DNA of 64,000 nucleotides from an uncultured Methanomassiliicoccus sp. (GTDB lineage: Archaea; Thermoplasmatota; Thermoplasmata; Methanomassiliicoccales; Methanomassiliicoccaceae). The stretch covers positions 248,001-312,000 of the forward strand of contig CALUEU010000001.1 in NCBI GenBank assembly GCA_944319735.1, read 5' to 3'. Made by a program: the position numbers and the translations under genes. Positions 39,484 to 46,841 of this stretch are shown here, piece by piece; position 1 is the first letter of the stretch; each line of letters begins with the position of its first letter. Below the pieces are notes generated by a model, which was given only the letters and a program-made list of their open reading frames with translations, had not been told where the DNA came from and searched no databases.

Positions 39484-40521
39484 ATGAGTGTGCTTTTCCG
39501 CATTATTCCCTTGGCTATGGGTGCAATATGCATAGCATTTGGAATATATGTCCGCACAATGGGTATTGGAAGTGGTTATATCATCGCAGGAAATGTTTTG
39601 ATTGCACTTACTGCAATATGCATAGCTCTTTTTTCTACAGCAGCCACAATTATAAGACAGCTAATAGGAAAATTCAGCAGAGCAGATAGAGTATTTCTAC
39701 CCATCTTGGGATATGCAGCGGGAATAATTACATCCATTTGTGGAATATATTTATTTATTTTTGGAAAAACAACAGATGATTTGGTTTCTGGAAACGTAGT
39801 TTTTGGAGTTGGGTTGATTGCCTGCTGTGTAGCTACAGTTGCAATTTCTTCTGCTAAGTTTACAATGATTCCACAGAATTCGGAAAATCTCACTTACAAA
39901 GATGTGCCTTCCAACAAATACTCTAATTCACGATATTATGCATATTTTAGCGTTCCTGTGATTGCTACAGCAATCGCTTGGATCTATGCGTACATGCTAT
40001 TAAGCAGAAATACTCCACCAGATTTTGTAGCGGGACATGTCATGGTTGGATTAGGACTTGTGTGCGCAAGTCTCATAGCACTGGTTGGAACGGTTCTGCG
40101 TCAGATACAAAATAAATTTAGCAGAAAAGAACGCTGGATTTGGTCAGTCTTTGTCGGAATCATGGGCTCAATCTGCATAATCTGGGGAATTGCCATTATG
40201 GTTCCATACAGTGCTGTAGCCGTCGCTCCAGGATTTGTATTGATCGGATTGGGAATGATCTGCTATAGCATCTCAAGCAAAGTTATTCTTCTTGCATCAG
40301 TATGGCGCAGAAATGAGCCTCTGGCAAACCGTATTCCACTAATACCTGTTGTAACCGCATTAACATGTCTGTTTCTTTCAGCATTCCTGTTTGAAACTTC
40401 CTATTTAAATTCTAACTTCTTTGTTCCAGCACATATAATGATAGGTCTTGGAGCTGTATGTTTTACACTATTTGCAATTGTCTCCATATTGGAATCTGGA
40501 ACTTCAAAAAAATCACAATAA
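39484..40521 (+). CDS. Ten-span membrane protein, DUF2776 (YhiM)-like, with five internal repeats
   Basis: 345 residues, almost entirely membrane. It consists of five copies of a two-helix hairpin whose loop keeps a common pattern: SGYIIAGNVLIALTAIC, DDLVSGNVVFGVGLIAC, PDFVAGHVMVGLGLVC, AVAPGFVLIGLGMIC and FFVPAHIMIGLGAVC. The overall pattern resembles the bacterial DUF2776 family (E. coli YhiM), which I name with moderate certainty. Function and substrate are unknown. Basic linkers (RQLIGKFSRADR and RQIQNKFSRKER) between repeats 1-2 and 3-4 are nearly identical, indicating an ancient duplication of a four-helix unit. Confidence 0.7.
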   Translation: MSVLFRIIPLAMGAICIAFGIYVRTMGIGSGYIIAGNVLIALTAICIALFSTAATIIRQLIGKFSRADRVFLPILGYAAGIITSICGIYLFIFGKTTDDLVSGNVVFGVGLIACCVATVAISSAKFTMIPQNSENLTYKDVPSNKYSNSRYYAYFSVPVIATAIAWIYAYMLLSRNTPPDFVAGHVMVGLGLVCASLIALVGTVLRQIQNKFSRKERWIWSVFVGIMGSICIIWGIAIMVPYSAVAVAPGFVLIGLGMICYSISSKVILLASVWRRNEPLANRIPLIPVVTALTCLFLSAFLFETSYLNSNFFVPAHIMIGLGAVCFTLFAIVSILESGTSKKSQ

Positions 40522-40566
40522 AAGGATAAGAGGTGTTGGCTTGAACCAGCACCTTATTAAAATATC

Positions 40567-40971
40567 TTATTTAGTTACAGGTATGAATTTATATCCATAA
40601 TGGATTATACCGGATGCTCCCTCTTCACGTATTTTACGCATTGTTGCCCTTACTTTCATTCCTATATGTACCTCTGCAGGATCACAATCGATTATCTGAG
40701 CAGTTATGCGCACACCTTCAGTCATTTCAATAATTGCCATGATGTATGGTTTCTGCAATTCCAGTTGAGACGGTGCATCATGAACTATAGAGAAGGTAAA
40801 GACTTCTCCCTCTCCCCTGAGCTTATACGGCTCCATTTTGCCAATGCTGAGGCGGCGGCACTCTGGACAGATTGTCCGTGGAGGGAAGAATACTTTCCCG
40901 CAATTGCCACACTTCACCCCTACCAAATTGTAACGTGAAGAGTTTTCTCTCCAAAATCTAGCAACAGTCAT
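40567..40971 (-). CDS. DUF35 acyl-CoA-binding OB-fold protein with zinc ribbon
   Basis: 134 residues: a rubredoxin-like zinc ribbon (CGNC near 22 and CPEC near 36) and an OB fold (GEVFTFSIVHDAP...GVRITAQIIDC). In archaea this protein bridges acetoacetyl-CoA thiolase and HMG-CoA synthase, and its CoA-binding site is shared by both enzymes so that the unfavourable thiolase step is pulled forward. The gene touches the thiolase gene by one base, as the third gene of that operon. Confidence 0.92.
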   Translation of the reverse strand: MTVARFWRENSSRYNLVGVKCGNCGKVFFPPRTICPECRRLSIGKMEPYKLRGEGEVFTFSIVHDAPSQLELQKPYIMAIIEMTEGVRITAQIIDCDPAEVHIGMKVRATMRKIREEGASGIIHYGYKFIPVTK

Positions 40972-42140
40972 CAGTTCACCCTCTCTAAGATATGAACAAC
41001 AGAAGTAGCACCAGTCCCACCCACGTTCTGAGCTAGACCTACTTTTGCATTTGTAACTTGTCTCTTGCCTGCTTCTCCTCTTAACTGAGTTACAAGCTCA
41101 ACAATCTGTGCAATTCCCGTGGCGCCCATTGGATCACCTCTTGCCTTTAGACCTCCAGAAGTATTTATTGCCAGCTTGGAACCTAACTCTGTTTCCCCAT
41201 TTTCTGTAGCTTTTCCTCCCTCACCCTTGGGGAAGAATCCAAGATCTTCAATAGCAAGGATTTCAGAAATTGTAAAATTATCATGAACTTCCGCTAATTG
41301 AATGTCATTCGGGGTCAGCTTTGCCTGTTTGAAAGCTCTGCATGCTGCAACTGATGTTGCTTTAAATTCGCAGATGTTTTTACGGTGTGCTAGAGCCAGA
41401 GTATCAGAAGCTTGACCAGATGCTAAGACTTTGATCGGCGTATCTGTATACTTTTTAGCTTTGTCCATATCACACAAAACTACTGCTGCTGCACCATCTG
41501 AAACAGGAGCACAGTCAAACATTTTAAGAGGATCGGCCACCGGTGCTGCTTTCAGTACAGTTTCTAATTTAATCTCTTTCTGGAACTGAGCTTTTGGATT
41601 CAATGAACCGTGTTTATGATTTTTAACAGCTACCTGAGCAATTTGATCTCTGGTTGTATTATAGTCATGCATATGCCTTCTTGCAATCATTGCGTGAAGG
41701 GCTGGGAAAGTAGCTCCAAAGAAAGTTTCCCACTGTTGGTCAGCAGCCATCGCCTGGATTTCTGTAGAGATTACATCTCCAACATCAGTCATTTTTTCTG
41801 CTCCACCTACAACCACAATGTCTGTTGCTCCAGAAGCTACTGACATGTAACCCTGACGGAAAGCTAGACCGCCTGAAGCGCCTGCTGCCTCAATTCTGGT
41901 AGCTGGTATGTAATTTTTAGACATGCCTGAATAGTCAGCTATCAATGCTCCAATATGCTCTTGATCAACATACTTACCTGCAGACATATTTCCAACATAT
42001 AGTGCATCAATTTCATCTCCAGACAAGTTAGCATCATTAATTGCTGCCAATCCGGCAGTGATTCCTAGATCTCTAAGGGACATCCCCCACAGTTCACCAA
42101 ATTTAGTATCTCCGATTCCAATAATTGCTACGTCTCTCAT
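40971..42140 (-). CDS. Acetyl-CoA C-acetyltransferase (archaeal thiolase), catalytic residues substituted
   Basis: 389 residues, SCP2-type thiolase fold, in the conserved operon HMG-CoA synthase - thiolase - DUF35. It should make acetoacetyl-CoA for the mevalonate pathway. Two expected catalytic positions are changed: the nucleophile region reads EAAGASGG with Gly87 where related thiolases have Cys, and the C-terminal motif reads [14 protein letters not shown] with Asp336 where the family has the His of G-H-P. Each can be explained by one base change. HDNFTI and NTSGG are intact. Either this lineage uses a different chemistry or the subunit is structural; see findings. Confidence 0.88.
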   Translation of the reverse strand: MRDVAIIGIGDTKFGELWGMSLRDLGITAGLAAINDANLSGDEIDALYVGNMSAGKYVDQEHIGALIADYSGMSKNYIPATRIEAAGASGGLAFRQGYMSVASGATDIVVVGGAEKMTDVGDVISTEIQAMAADQQWETFFGATFPALHAMIARRHMHDYNTTRDQIAQVAVKNHKHGSLNPKAQFQKEIKLETVLKAAPVADPLKMFDCAPVSDGAAAVVLCDMDKAKKYTDTPIKVLASGQASDTLALAHRKNICEFKATSVAACRAFKQAKLTPNDIQLAEVHDNFTISEILAIEDLGFFPKGEGGKATENGETELGSKLAINTSGGLKARGDPMGATGIAQIVELVTQLRGEAGKRQVTNAKVGLAQNVGGTGATSVVHILERVN

Positions 42141-43195
42141 TGGGATGCCTCCTTCATTCTTATTTTTCCACGTACTTTCGCATAGGAAGCGTAATCTAAA
42201 AATTTCTTATTCTCTACAAGATCTCTTACAGATGGTGCTGCCTCTTTTCTGAATTTACGTATTGCAGGTGTTACTGTAATATCAAAAGCATCAGATCCTG
42301 CACCGGATCCATAAGCTACCACGAATATGCGCTGATCCGGCTTAGCAATGTCAAGTACTGAAGCTAGACCCAGAGGTACGGCTCCAGAATAAGTGTTTCC
42401 AATAAATGGAGTCAGCAGTCCAGCGTTTATTTGTTCTTCTGTAAATCCCAGCTGTTTAGCTACTCTTACAGGGAACTTTCCATTTGGCTGATGGAATACG
42501 GCAAAATCATAATCACCCGGTGTGGTTCCCATTTCTTCCATGAGCTTCTTAGCAGCTGAAGTTACATGCTTGAAGTATGCTGGCTCTCCAGTGAAACGAC
42601 CCCCGTGAGATGGATAATGAGCACCCTCACGCCTCCAAAAATCAGGAGTATCTGTAGTGTATGAACAGGTTTTGTTGATTTTTGCAATGAGCTTGTCTCT
42701 GCCTATCAAGTATGCTGCACCACCTGCTGATGCCGAGAATTCTAAAGCGTCGCCTGGAGCTCCTTGGGAGGTGTCTGCCCCGATGGCTACACCGTATTTT
42801 ATCATTCCAGAACCCACCATTCCCATACAACATTGGATGGCAGCTGTTCCTGCCTTACATGCAAACTCAAAATCAGCAGCTGTAAGATCAGGGGCCGCTT
42901 CAATAGCTTCTGCAACAATTGTTCCAGTAGGCTTAACGGCATAAGGATGAGATTCCGATCCTACATAAAGGGATCCTATTTCTGCTGGATCCACTGTAGA
43001 CCTCTTCATCATATTTCTAGCAGCTTCAACTGCGATGGTTACGACATCTTCATCAGGAGATGGCACCGATTTAGAGATAATGAAGAGATTGCGACTCATA
43101 GCCTCTCCATCGGTACCCCACACTCTACCGATTTCTTGGGGAGTTATTCGATATCTAGGGATATATGCCCCGTAACTTACAATTCCGACGTCCAT
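42137..43195 (-). CDS. Hydroxymethylglutaryl-CoA synthase, archaeal type
   Basis: 352 residues. It condenses acetyl-CoA with acetoacetyl-CoA to HMG-CoA, the committed route to isoprenoid lipids. All catalytic residues appear present: Glu81 in VGSESHPYA, the nucleophile Cys113 in [10 protein letters not shown], and the His of FHQPNGKFP near residue 235. GGAGAG stands 9 bases before the start. It heads the operon, overlaps the thiolase gene by 4 bp, and the XRE regulator is encoded 15 bp upstream on the same strand. Confidence 0.95.
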   Translation of the reverse strand: MDVGIVSYGAYIPRYRITPQEIGRVWGTDGEAMSRNLFIISKSVPSPDEDVVTIAVEAARNMMKRSTVDPAEIGSLYVGSESHPYAVKPTGTIVAEAIEAAPDLTAADFEFACKAGTAAIQCCMGMVGSGMIKYGVAIGADTSQGAPGDALEFSASAGGAAYLIGRDKLIAKINKTCSYTTDTPDFWRREGAHYPSHGGRFTGEPAYFKHVTSAAKKLMEEMGTTPGDYDFAVFHQPNGKFPVRVAKQLGFTEEQINAGLLTPFIGNTYSGAVPLGLASVLDIAKPDQRIFVVAYGSGAGSDAFDITVTPAIRKFRKEAAPSVRDLVENKKFLDYASYAKVRGKIRMKEASQ

Positions 43196-43209
43196 ATAAT
43201 CAATCTCTC

Positions 43210-43893
43210 CTACTCAAATTTATTAAGCCTGTCAACTAAAATTGAAACTGGCAATGTTATTTTTACCAATGGTATATTTTCAAGAGTTGCCAAACGTATG
43301 GCTAAAGGATCTACCTGCTCAGGGCTCAAGTATGCCACCATTGAGGGTTTCAAAGGATGTGCCCTGATAGCAATCATCGGTGAACGACCATACTTAACCC
43401 CAGAGAAAATAAGCGCTCTTTCACTGCTCCATCCATATATCTGAAGATAGTCAAATGAACTCAGAGAAGTAATTGCCTTGAGTGAGTCTATGATTGTGTA
43501 GCCATGGATGTATCTTTCAGAGTCAAAAACATCATTCAATGGCTCAGCATCTATGGCTTTTAAGAAGTCTTCAATGGAGATGCTTGAACTAAATTCAGCA
43601 ATGTGGATGACACAGTCATGTTTTTTATCCAGTCCAAATTTTTTAAGGATCGTTCCTCCGGACAGTTCATCTAGCTCGATGAGGCTATCCACAATCCTAC
43701 GGACTATGGCGATCCCTGGTGACTTTCTTCTACCAGACTCATAGTCACTGATCATTGAGGGAGAGACGCCCATGTACTCAGCAAGATCTTGCTGTGAAAC
43801 GTGAAACTCTTCCCTCCATTTTCTGATGGTCTTACCAGCATCCTGAGAAAGAGTTATCTCTCCTGCGATCTTTTCTCGCAGCTGATCCTTCAT
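43210..43893 (-). CDS. XRE-family HTH regulator of the mevalonate-entry operon
   Basis: 227 residues from the ATG at 43893. The helix-turn-helix is [28 protein letters not shown] (residues 33-60, given in two blocks: [12 protein letters not shown] and [13 protein letters not shown]); the rest is an alpha/beta sensor-like domain of the kind found in archaeal regulators encoded beside HMG-CoA synthase. It is the first gene of the operon and a near-perfect 21-bp palindrome lies just upstream of its TATA box, so autoregulation is likely. The ligand is unknown. Confidence 0.85.
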   Translation of the reverse strand: MKDQLREKIAGEITLSQDAGKTIRKWREEFHVSQQDLAEYMGVSPSMISDYESGRRKSPGIAIVRRIVDSLIELDELSGGTILKKFGLDKKHDCVIHIAEFSSSISIEDFLKAIDAEPLNDVFDSERYIHGYTIIDSLKAITSLSSFDYLQIYGWSSERALIFSGVKYGRSPMIAIRAHPLKPSMVAYLSPEQVDPLAIRLATLENIPLVKITLPVSILVDRLNKFE

Positions 43894-43910
43894 TGAAAGT
43901 GAAAAAAGCA

Positions 43911-43947
43911 AGTAGATATAAATAGATGTCGAAGTTAAACATCGACA
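43911..43947 (-). promoter_or_regulatory. Promoter and palindromic operator of the XRE/HMG-CoA synthase operon
   Basis: The 21-bp sequence at 43927-43947 reads TGTCGA-n-GTT-n-AAC-n-TCGACA, a palindrome perfect except at the three spacer positions. On the minus strand it is followed at 43911-43919 by TTTATATC, a TATA-like box, about 20-27 bases before the regulator's start codon. A dimeric regulator bound here would contact the TFB/TBP site. Confidence 0.65.
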
Positions 43948-43978
43948 ATAGTACATTCTAATAAACTATGGGTGCGAA

Positions 43979-43987
43979 GATATATAT
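43979..43987 (+). promoter_or_regulatory. TATA box of tRNA-Pro
   Basis: ATATATATT at 43979-43987 is centred about 32 bases before the first base of the tRNA, the standard archaeal TATA-to-start distance for a tRNA gene transcribed from close to its 5' end. Confidence 0.6.
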
Positions 43988-44014
43988 TGGATTTGTTTGT
44001 TAGCGGTTTTAATT

Positions 44015-44090
44015 GGGTCCGTGGGCTAGCTTGGTATACTTGTAGCTTCGGGAGCTATAGACTCCAGTTCAAATCTGGGCGGACCCACCA
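44015..44090 (+). tRNA. tRNA-Pro (anticodon CGG)
   Basis: Acceptor stem GGGTCCG pairs with CGGACCC, followed by A73 and an encoded CCA. The anticodon arm is GTAGC-TTCGGGA-GCTAT, giving CGG at positions 34-36. The T arm is TCCAG-TTCAAAT-CTGGG. The D arm is GGCT...TACT; compared with the common archaeal tRNA-Pro pattern it appears to have a C12-A23 mismatch. The last 21 bases, including CCA, are the integration site of the element that follows and are repeated at 56869-56889. Confidence 0.95.
44070..44090 (+). repeat. attL (21-bp core in tRNA-Pro)
   Basis: The core begins CAAATCTGGGCGGACC and ends with CACCA; it is identical at 56869-56889. It covers the 3' half of the T arm, the acceptor strand and CCA. 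Flanking bases differ on both sides, so the match length is exact. Confidence 0.92.
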
Positions 44091-44194
44091 CTCCAGCACT
44101 GGATTTGTTTTGAAAAATCAAATAATTATCTAACAGATTTTGCTCAAAAATTCAGAAATTTAAACAAAAATCTGTTTGACTCGGAGGGTTCTCA

Positions 44195-44285
44195 ATGAGT
44201 AGAATCTTCCTTTCATTTTGCCTCTTCTGCATTCGTTCGCAGAGTCGGAGGTGGTGCCTATGATCTGATTTTCACCACCATTTTT
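44195..44285 (+). other. Left-end leader with hairpin and possible 22-codon reading frame
   Basis: GGAGG at 44182-44186 precedes an ATG at 44195 that opens 22 codons ending at 44263 (MSRIFLSFCLFCIRSQSRRW...). GGTGGTG (44250-44256) and CACCACC (44273-44279) then form a 7-bp stem with a 16-base loop followed by ATTTTT. The stem may be a terminator that stops read-through from the host tRNA or from attP. I do not claim the short frame as a gene. Confidence 0.3.
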
Positions 44286-44327
44286 GCTAAGTTTGTGAAC
44301 GATAATTAAATTTAAAGAGGTATAAAA

Positions 44328-44633
44328 ATGACAGATACTAACAATAACAATAATAAATCAAGGCCATATGGCGGCTGCTTACTTTATGCAATCAAAGATG
44401 AGAACGGAAAGGACATAGAGGCCATATATGCGAATTTGAGTAAATTTGATAACAGTTTTCCGCAGATTCAGATTTGTAGAAATATAAAAGATAATAGAGA
44501 TGATGGATCAGTTCATGAAATTAAGTCGTATCATGATGTTACATTAGGCTCTATAACAGATCTTCGTACTTTGATTGATAGATACTTCGAGCTCAGATCC
44601 TCTCACGTTTTACAGTTCAAAGGTAAGCAGTGA
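44328..44633 (+). CDS. Element protein of unknown function, 101 aa
   Basis: I do not recognise this protein. It starts with an Asn-rich tail (five Asn in a row from an AAY repeat), then a compact alpha/beta domain: GGCLLYAIKDENGKDIEAIY, FPQIQICRNIKDNRDDG, and a C-terminal helix DLRTLIDRYFELRS. The pattern of strands followed by a C-terminal helix is loosely like PC4-type ssDNA-binding proteins, which would fit a rolling-circle element, but this is weak. AGAGG lies 8 bases before the ATG. It is the first gene after attL, 12 bp before the BspA-like gene, probably on the same transcript. Confidence 0.7.
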   Translation: MTDTNNNNNKSRPYGGCLLYAIKDENGKDIEAIYANLSKFDNSFPQIQICRNIKDNRDDGSVHEIKSYHDVTLGSITDLRTLIDRYFELRSSHVLQFKGKQ

Positions 44634-44645
44634 AGGGGTGATCTT

Positions 44646-46841
44646 ATGAAAAAATGGAAACTGGGAGCGTTAGCTCTCATCTTTTTTCTATTGCTTGTGG
44701 CAGTATTTTCTGTAACGTTGGTTAGTGACGACTCCCAGGACGGGCAAAACACTAACAACGTTTCAGTTTTGGCTGCAAGCAGTAGTGATCTGACATTTAC
44801 TCCTAACAGTTCTTCCAGTCCTACATATTATACTGTAAGTGCTGCCAATACGTCAATGTCAGGAAACCTTGTAATTCCTGAGACTTACAATTCTCTGCCT
44901 GTTAAGAGTATAGCCAGTAACGCATTTTATGGATGTACTGATCTGACATCTGTAACTATTCCGTATTCAATAACGTCTATCGGAACTTCTGCTTTTGCAA
45001 ACTGTACATCATTAGAATATGTTTACTATAATGCTACATCGTGTAATAGTACATCATACTCTGTTGACAATTCAGCTTGGAAAAATGCAGGTGCTGACGT
45101 ACAGGGCGGATTGAAAGCTGTAATAGGAAACAATGTCACAAGTGTACCAAATTATGCATTTTACGGTGCTAATAATCTTACTTCACTGACAATAAGTCCG
45201 TCTGTAACTTCGATTGGATCCAGCATAATATACGGATGCGATAAATTACAAGATGTATATTTCAACGCTTTAGCGCTTACATCTACAAATTCTTCGTTTT
45301 CGCATTCTGCTACAATTTATGATGCTGGTGTTAATCTTCACATAGGGGCAGATGTTACAAAAATACCAACTTACTTATTTTCAGGCTTTAACACTCTTGG
45401 AACTGTTTATTACAATTCGTCTTCAATAGTTGGAATTTCATATACTGCTGATAATACAGCCTGGAAAAATGCTGGATCAGCAATAGAAGGAGGAGCTAAG
45501 CTAATAATAGGAGATAATGTTACAACGCTTGCATCATCTGCATTTGCTTATTTTTCAAATCTCTCATCAGTTCAGTTTAATGCTGAATTAGAGATTATAA
45601 AAGCATCTGCATTTGCTCATTGTACATCTCTTGTAGACATCGTACTGCCTGATTCAGTAGTTACTCTTGAGTCGTCTGCATTCTATGATTGTTCAGCATT
45701 GGAGAATATAACAATAGGAAAGGGTCTGAAATCTCTTAATAATACTTCATTTGCAAACTGTCCTCTTCTGAAAAATGTGTATTATAATTCAACGGCTGGA
45801 GATTCTTACTCTTACTCATCAACTAACTTCCCATTCTATCAGTCAGCGACAGAAGGATTTAAACTGATATTTGGTGAGGATGTAACTAGTATTCCGGATT
45901 ATAAATTCAGATTCTCAAACGTATCTTCAATTGAGTTTAGCCCGAATCTTAAGACTATTGGATACAACTCATTTGATTCATGCGTTATGCTTGAATCAAT
46001 ATCTCTGCCTGAAAATCTTGAATCAATCGGTTCATCGGCGTTTACCTCGTGTACATCGCTGAAGACAATTGAGTATAATGTCAGACTGCTGCTTGATCTT
46101 AATTCTAGCATATTTTCTGGATCAGAGTCAGGAGTTACAGTCATAATCTCTGACTCGGTAAATTACATTCCTAACAGCTTGTTCAATTTCAGTACGTTGG
46201 CTGTTGTGCATTACAATGCATCTTCAGTGTCTCTGCATCCGTATACGGCTAATACATCTCCCTGGAAAAACGCTGGATCAGCAATAGAAAATGGAGTCAG
46301 CTTAATAATTGGAGATAACGTAAAAGAAATTCAGGGTTATGCTTTTTACAATTTTAATAATTTAAAAAGTGTAACTATCGGTCCTGAAGTAGAGCGTATA
46401 AAATCTAATGCATTTGCTGTTTGTACATCTCTTGTTGATGTATCAGTTGCAAAGAATACAGTGATAGAGTCTAACGCATTTGATGACAATATACAGTTAT
46501 CCTACGTTGACACTGTCACAGTACATTTTAATAGCAATGGAGGTTCAGAGCTAAAAGATAAATACTTACTAACAGGAAATAAATTAACAAAGCCTGAAGA
46601 CCCGGTAAGAGATGGTTATAATTTTGCAGGTTGGTATACTAATTTAGCATTGACCAAAGAATACAATTTTGATAATCCAGTAACGGAAAATATCACATTG
46701 TATGCTAACTGGTCAAACGTCAATGATGATCCAGTAACAGATGATCCAATAAATAACGAAAAAGAAACAAATTATACTTGGATTCTTTGGGTCATTGTCA
46801 TTTTGATTGCTCTTTATCTGATCTTTGGAGGTCGGAAATAA
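44646..46841 (+). CDS. BspA-like leucine-rich repeat surface protein with InlB B-repeat and C-terminal anchor
   Basis: 731 residues. An N-terminal signal/anchor (LGALALIFFLLLVAVFSVTL) leads into about 560 residues of BspA-type LRR_5 repeats, recognisable by units such as TSIGTSAFANCTSLEYVYYN and LESSAFYDCSALENITIG. A longer module containing W-K-N-A-G-S-A-I-E-x-G-x-x-L-I-I-G-D-N-V recurs at least three times. Near the C-terminus is one InlB B-repeat (VHFNSNGGSEL...GYNFAGWYTN...NITLYANWS), then a linker and a membrane span (WILWVIVILIALYLIFG) with a short basic tail. It is displayed outside the cell or virion; BspA proteins bind host or microbial surfaces. Its stop overlaps the next ATG as TAATG. 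Confidence 0.9.
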   Translation: MKKWKLGALALIFFLLLVAVFSVTLVSDDSQDGQNTNNVSVLAASSSDLTFTPNSSSSPTYYTVSAANTSMSGNLVIPETYNSLPVKSIASNAFYGCTDLTSVTIPYSITSIGTSAFANCTSLEYVYYNATSCNSTSYSVDNSAWKNAGADVQGGLKAVIGNNVTSVPNYAFYGANNLTSLTISPSVTSIGSSIIYGCDKLQDVYFNALALTSTNSSFSHSATIYDAGVNLHIGADVTKIPTYLFSGFNTLGTVYYNSSSIVGISYTADNTAWKNAGSAIEGGAKLIIGDNVTTLASSAFAYFSNLSSVQFNAELEIIKASAFAHCTSLVDIVLPDSVVTLESSAFYDCSALENITIGKGLKSLNNTSFANCPLLKNVYYNSTAGDSYSYSSTNFPFYQSATEGFKLIFGEDVTSIPDYKFRFSNVSSIEFSPNLKTIGYNSFDSCVMLESISLPENLESIGSSAFTSCTSLKTIEYNVRLLLDLNSSIFSGSESGVTVIISDSVNYIPNSLFNFSTLAVVHYNASSVSLHPYTANTSPWKNAGSAIENGVSLIIGDNVKEIQGYAFYNFNNLKSVTIGPEVERIKSNAFAVCTSLVDVSVAKNTVIESNAFDDNIQLSYVDTVTVHFNSNGGSELKDKYLLTGNKLTKPEDPVRDGYNFAGWYTNLALTKEYNFDNPVTENITLYANWSNVNDDPVTDDPINNEKETNYTWILWVIVILIALYLIFGGRK
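45462..45488 (+). repeat. Internal repeat of the BspA-like gene, copy 1
   Basis: The sequence encoding WKNAGSAIE is matched at 46263-46289 with a single base difference (AATGCTGG versus AACGCTGG), 801 bp (267 codons) downstream. A diverged third copy encodes WKNAGADVQ near 45080. The near identity suggests recent duplication or recombination within the gene. Confidence 0.75.
46263..46289 (+). repeat. Internal repeat of the BspA-like gene, copy 2
   Basis: Second copy of the element at 45462-45488, differing at one base. Recombination between the two would delete 267 codons in frame. Confidence 0.75.

Noticed and set aside
44195-44263. 22-codon frame after GGAGG at the left end of the element
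   Set aside because: The ribosome site is good but the product is too short and unsupported to call a gene; mentioned only as part of the leader region.
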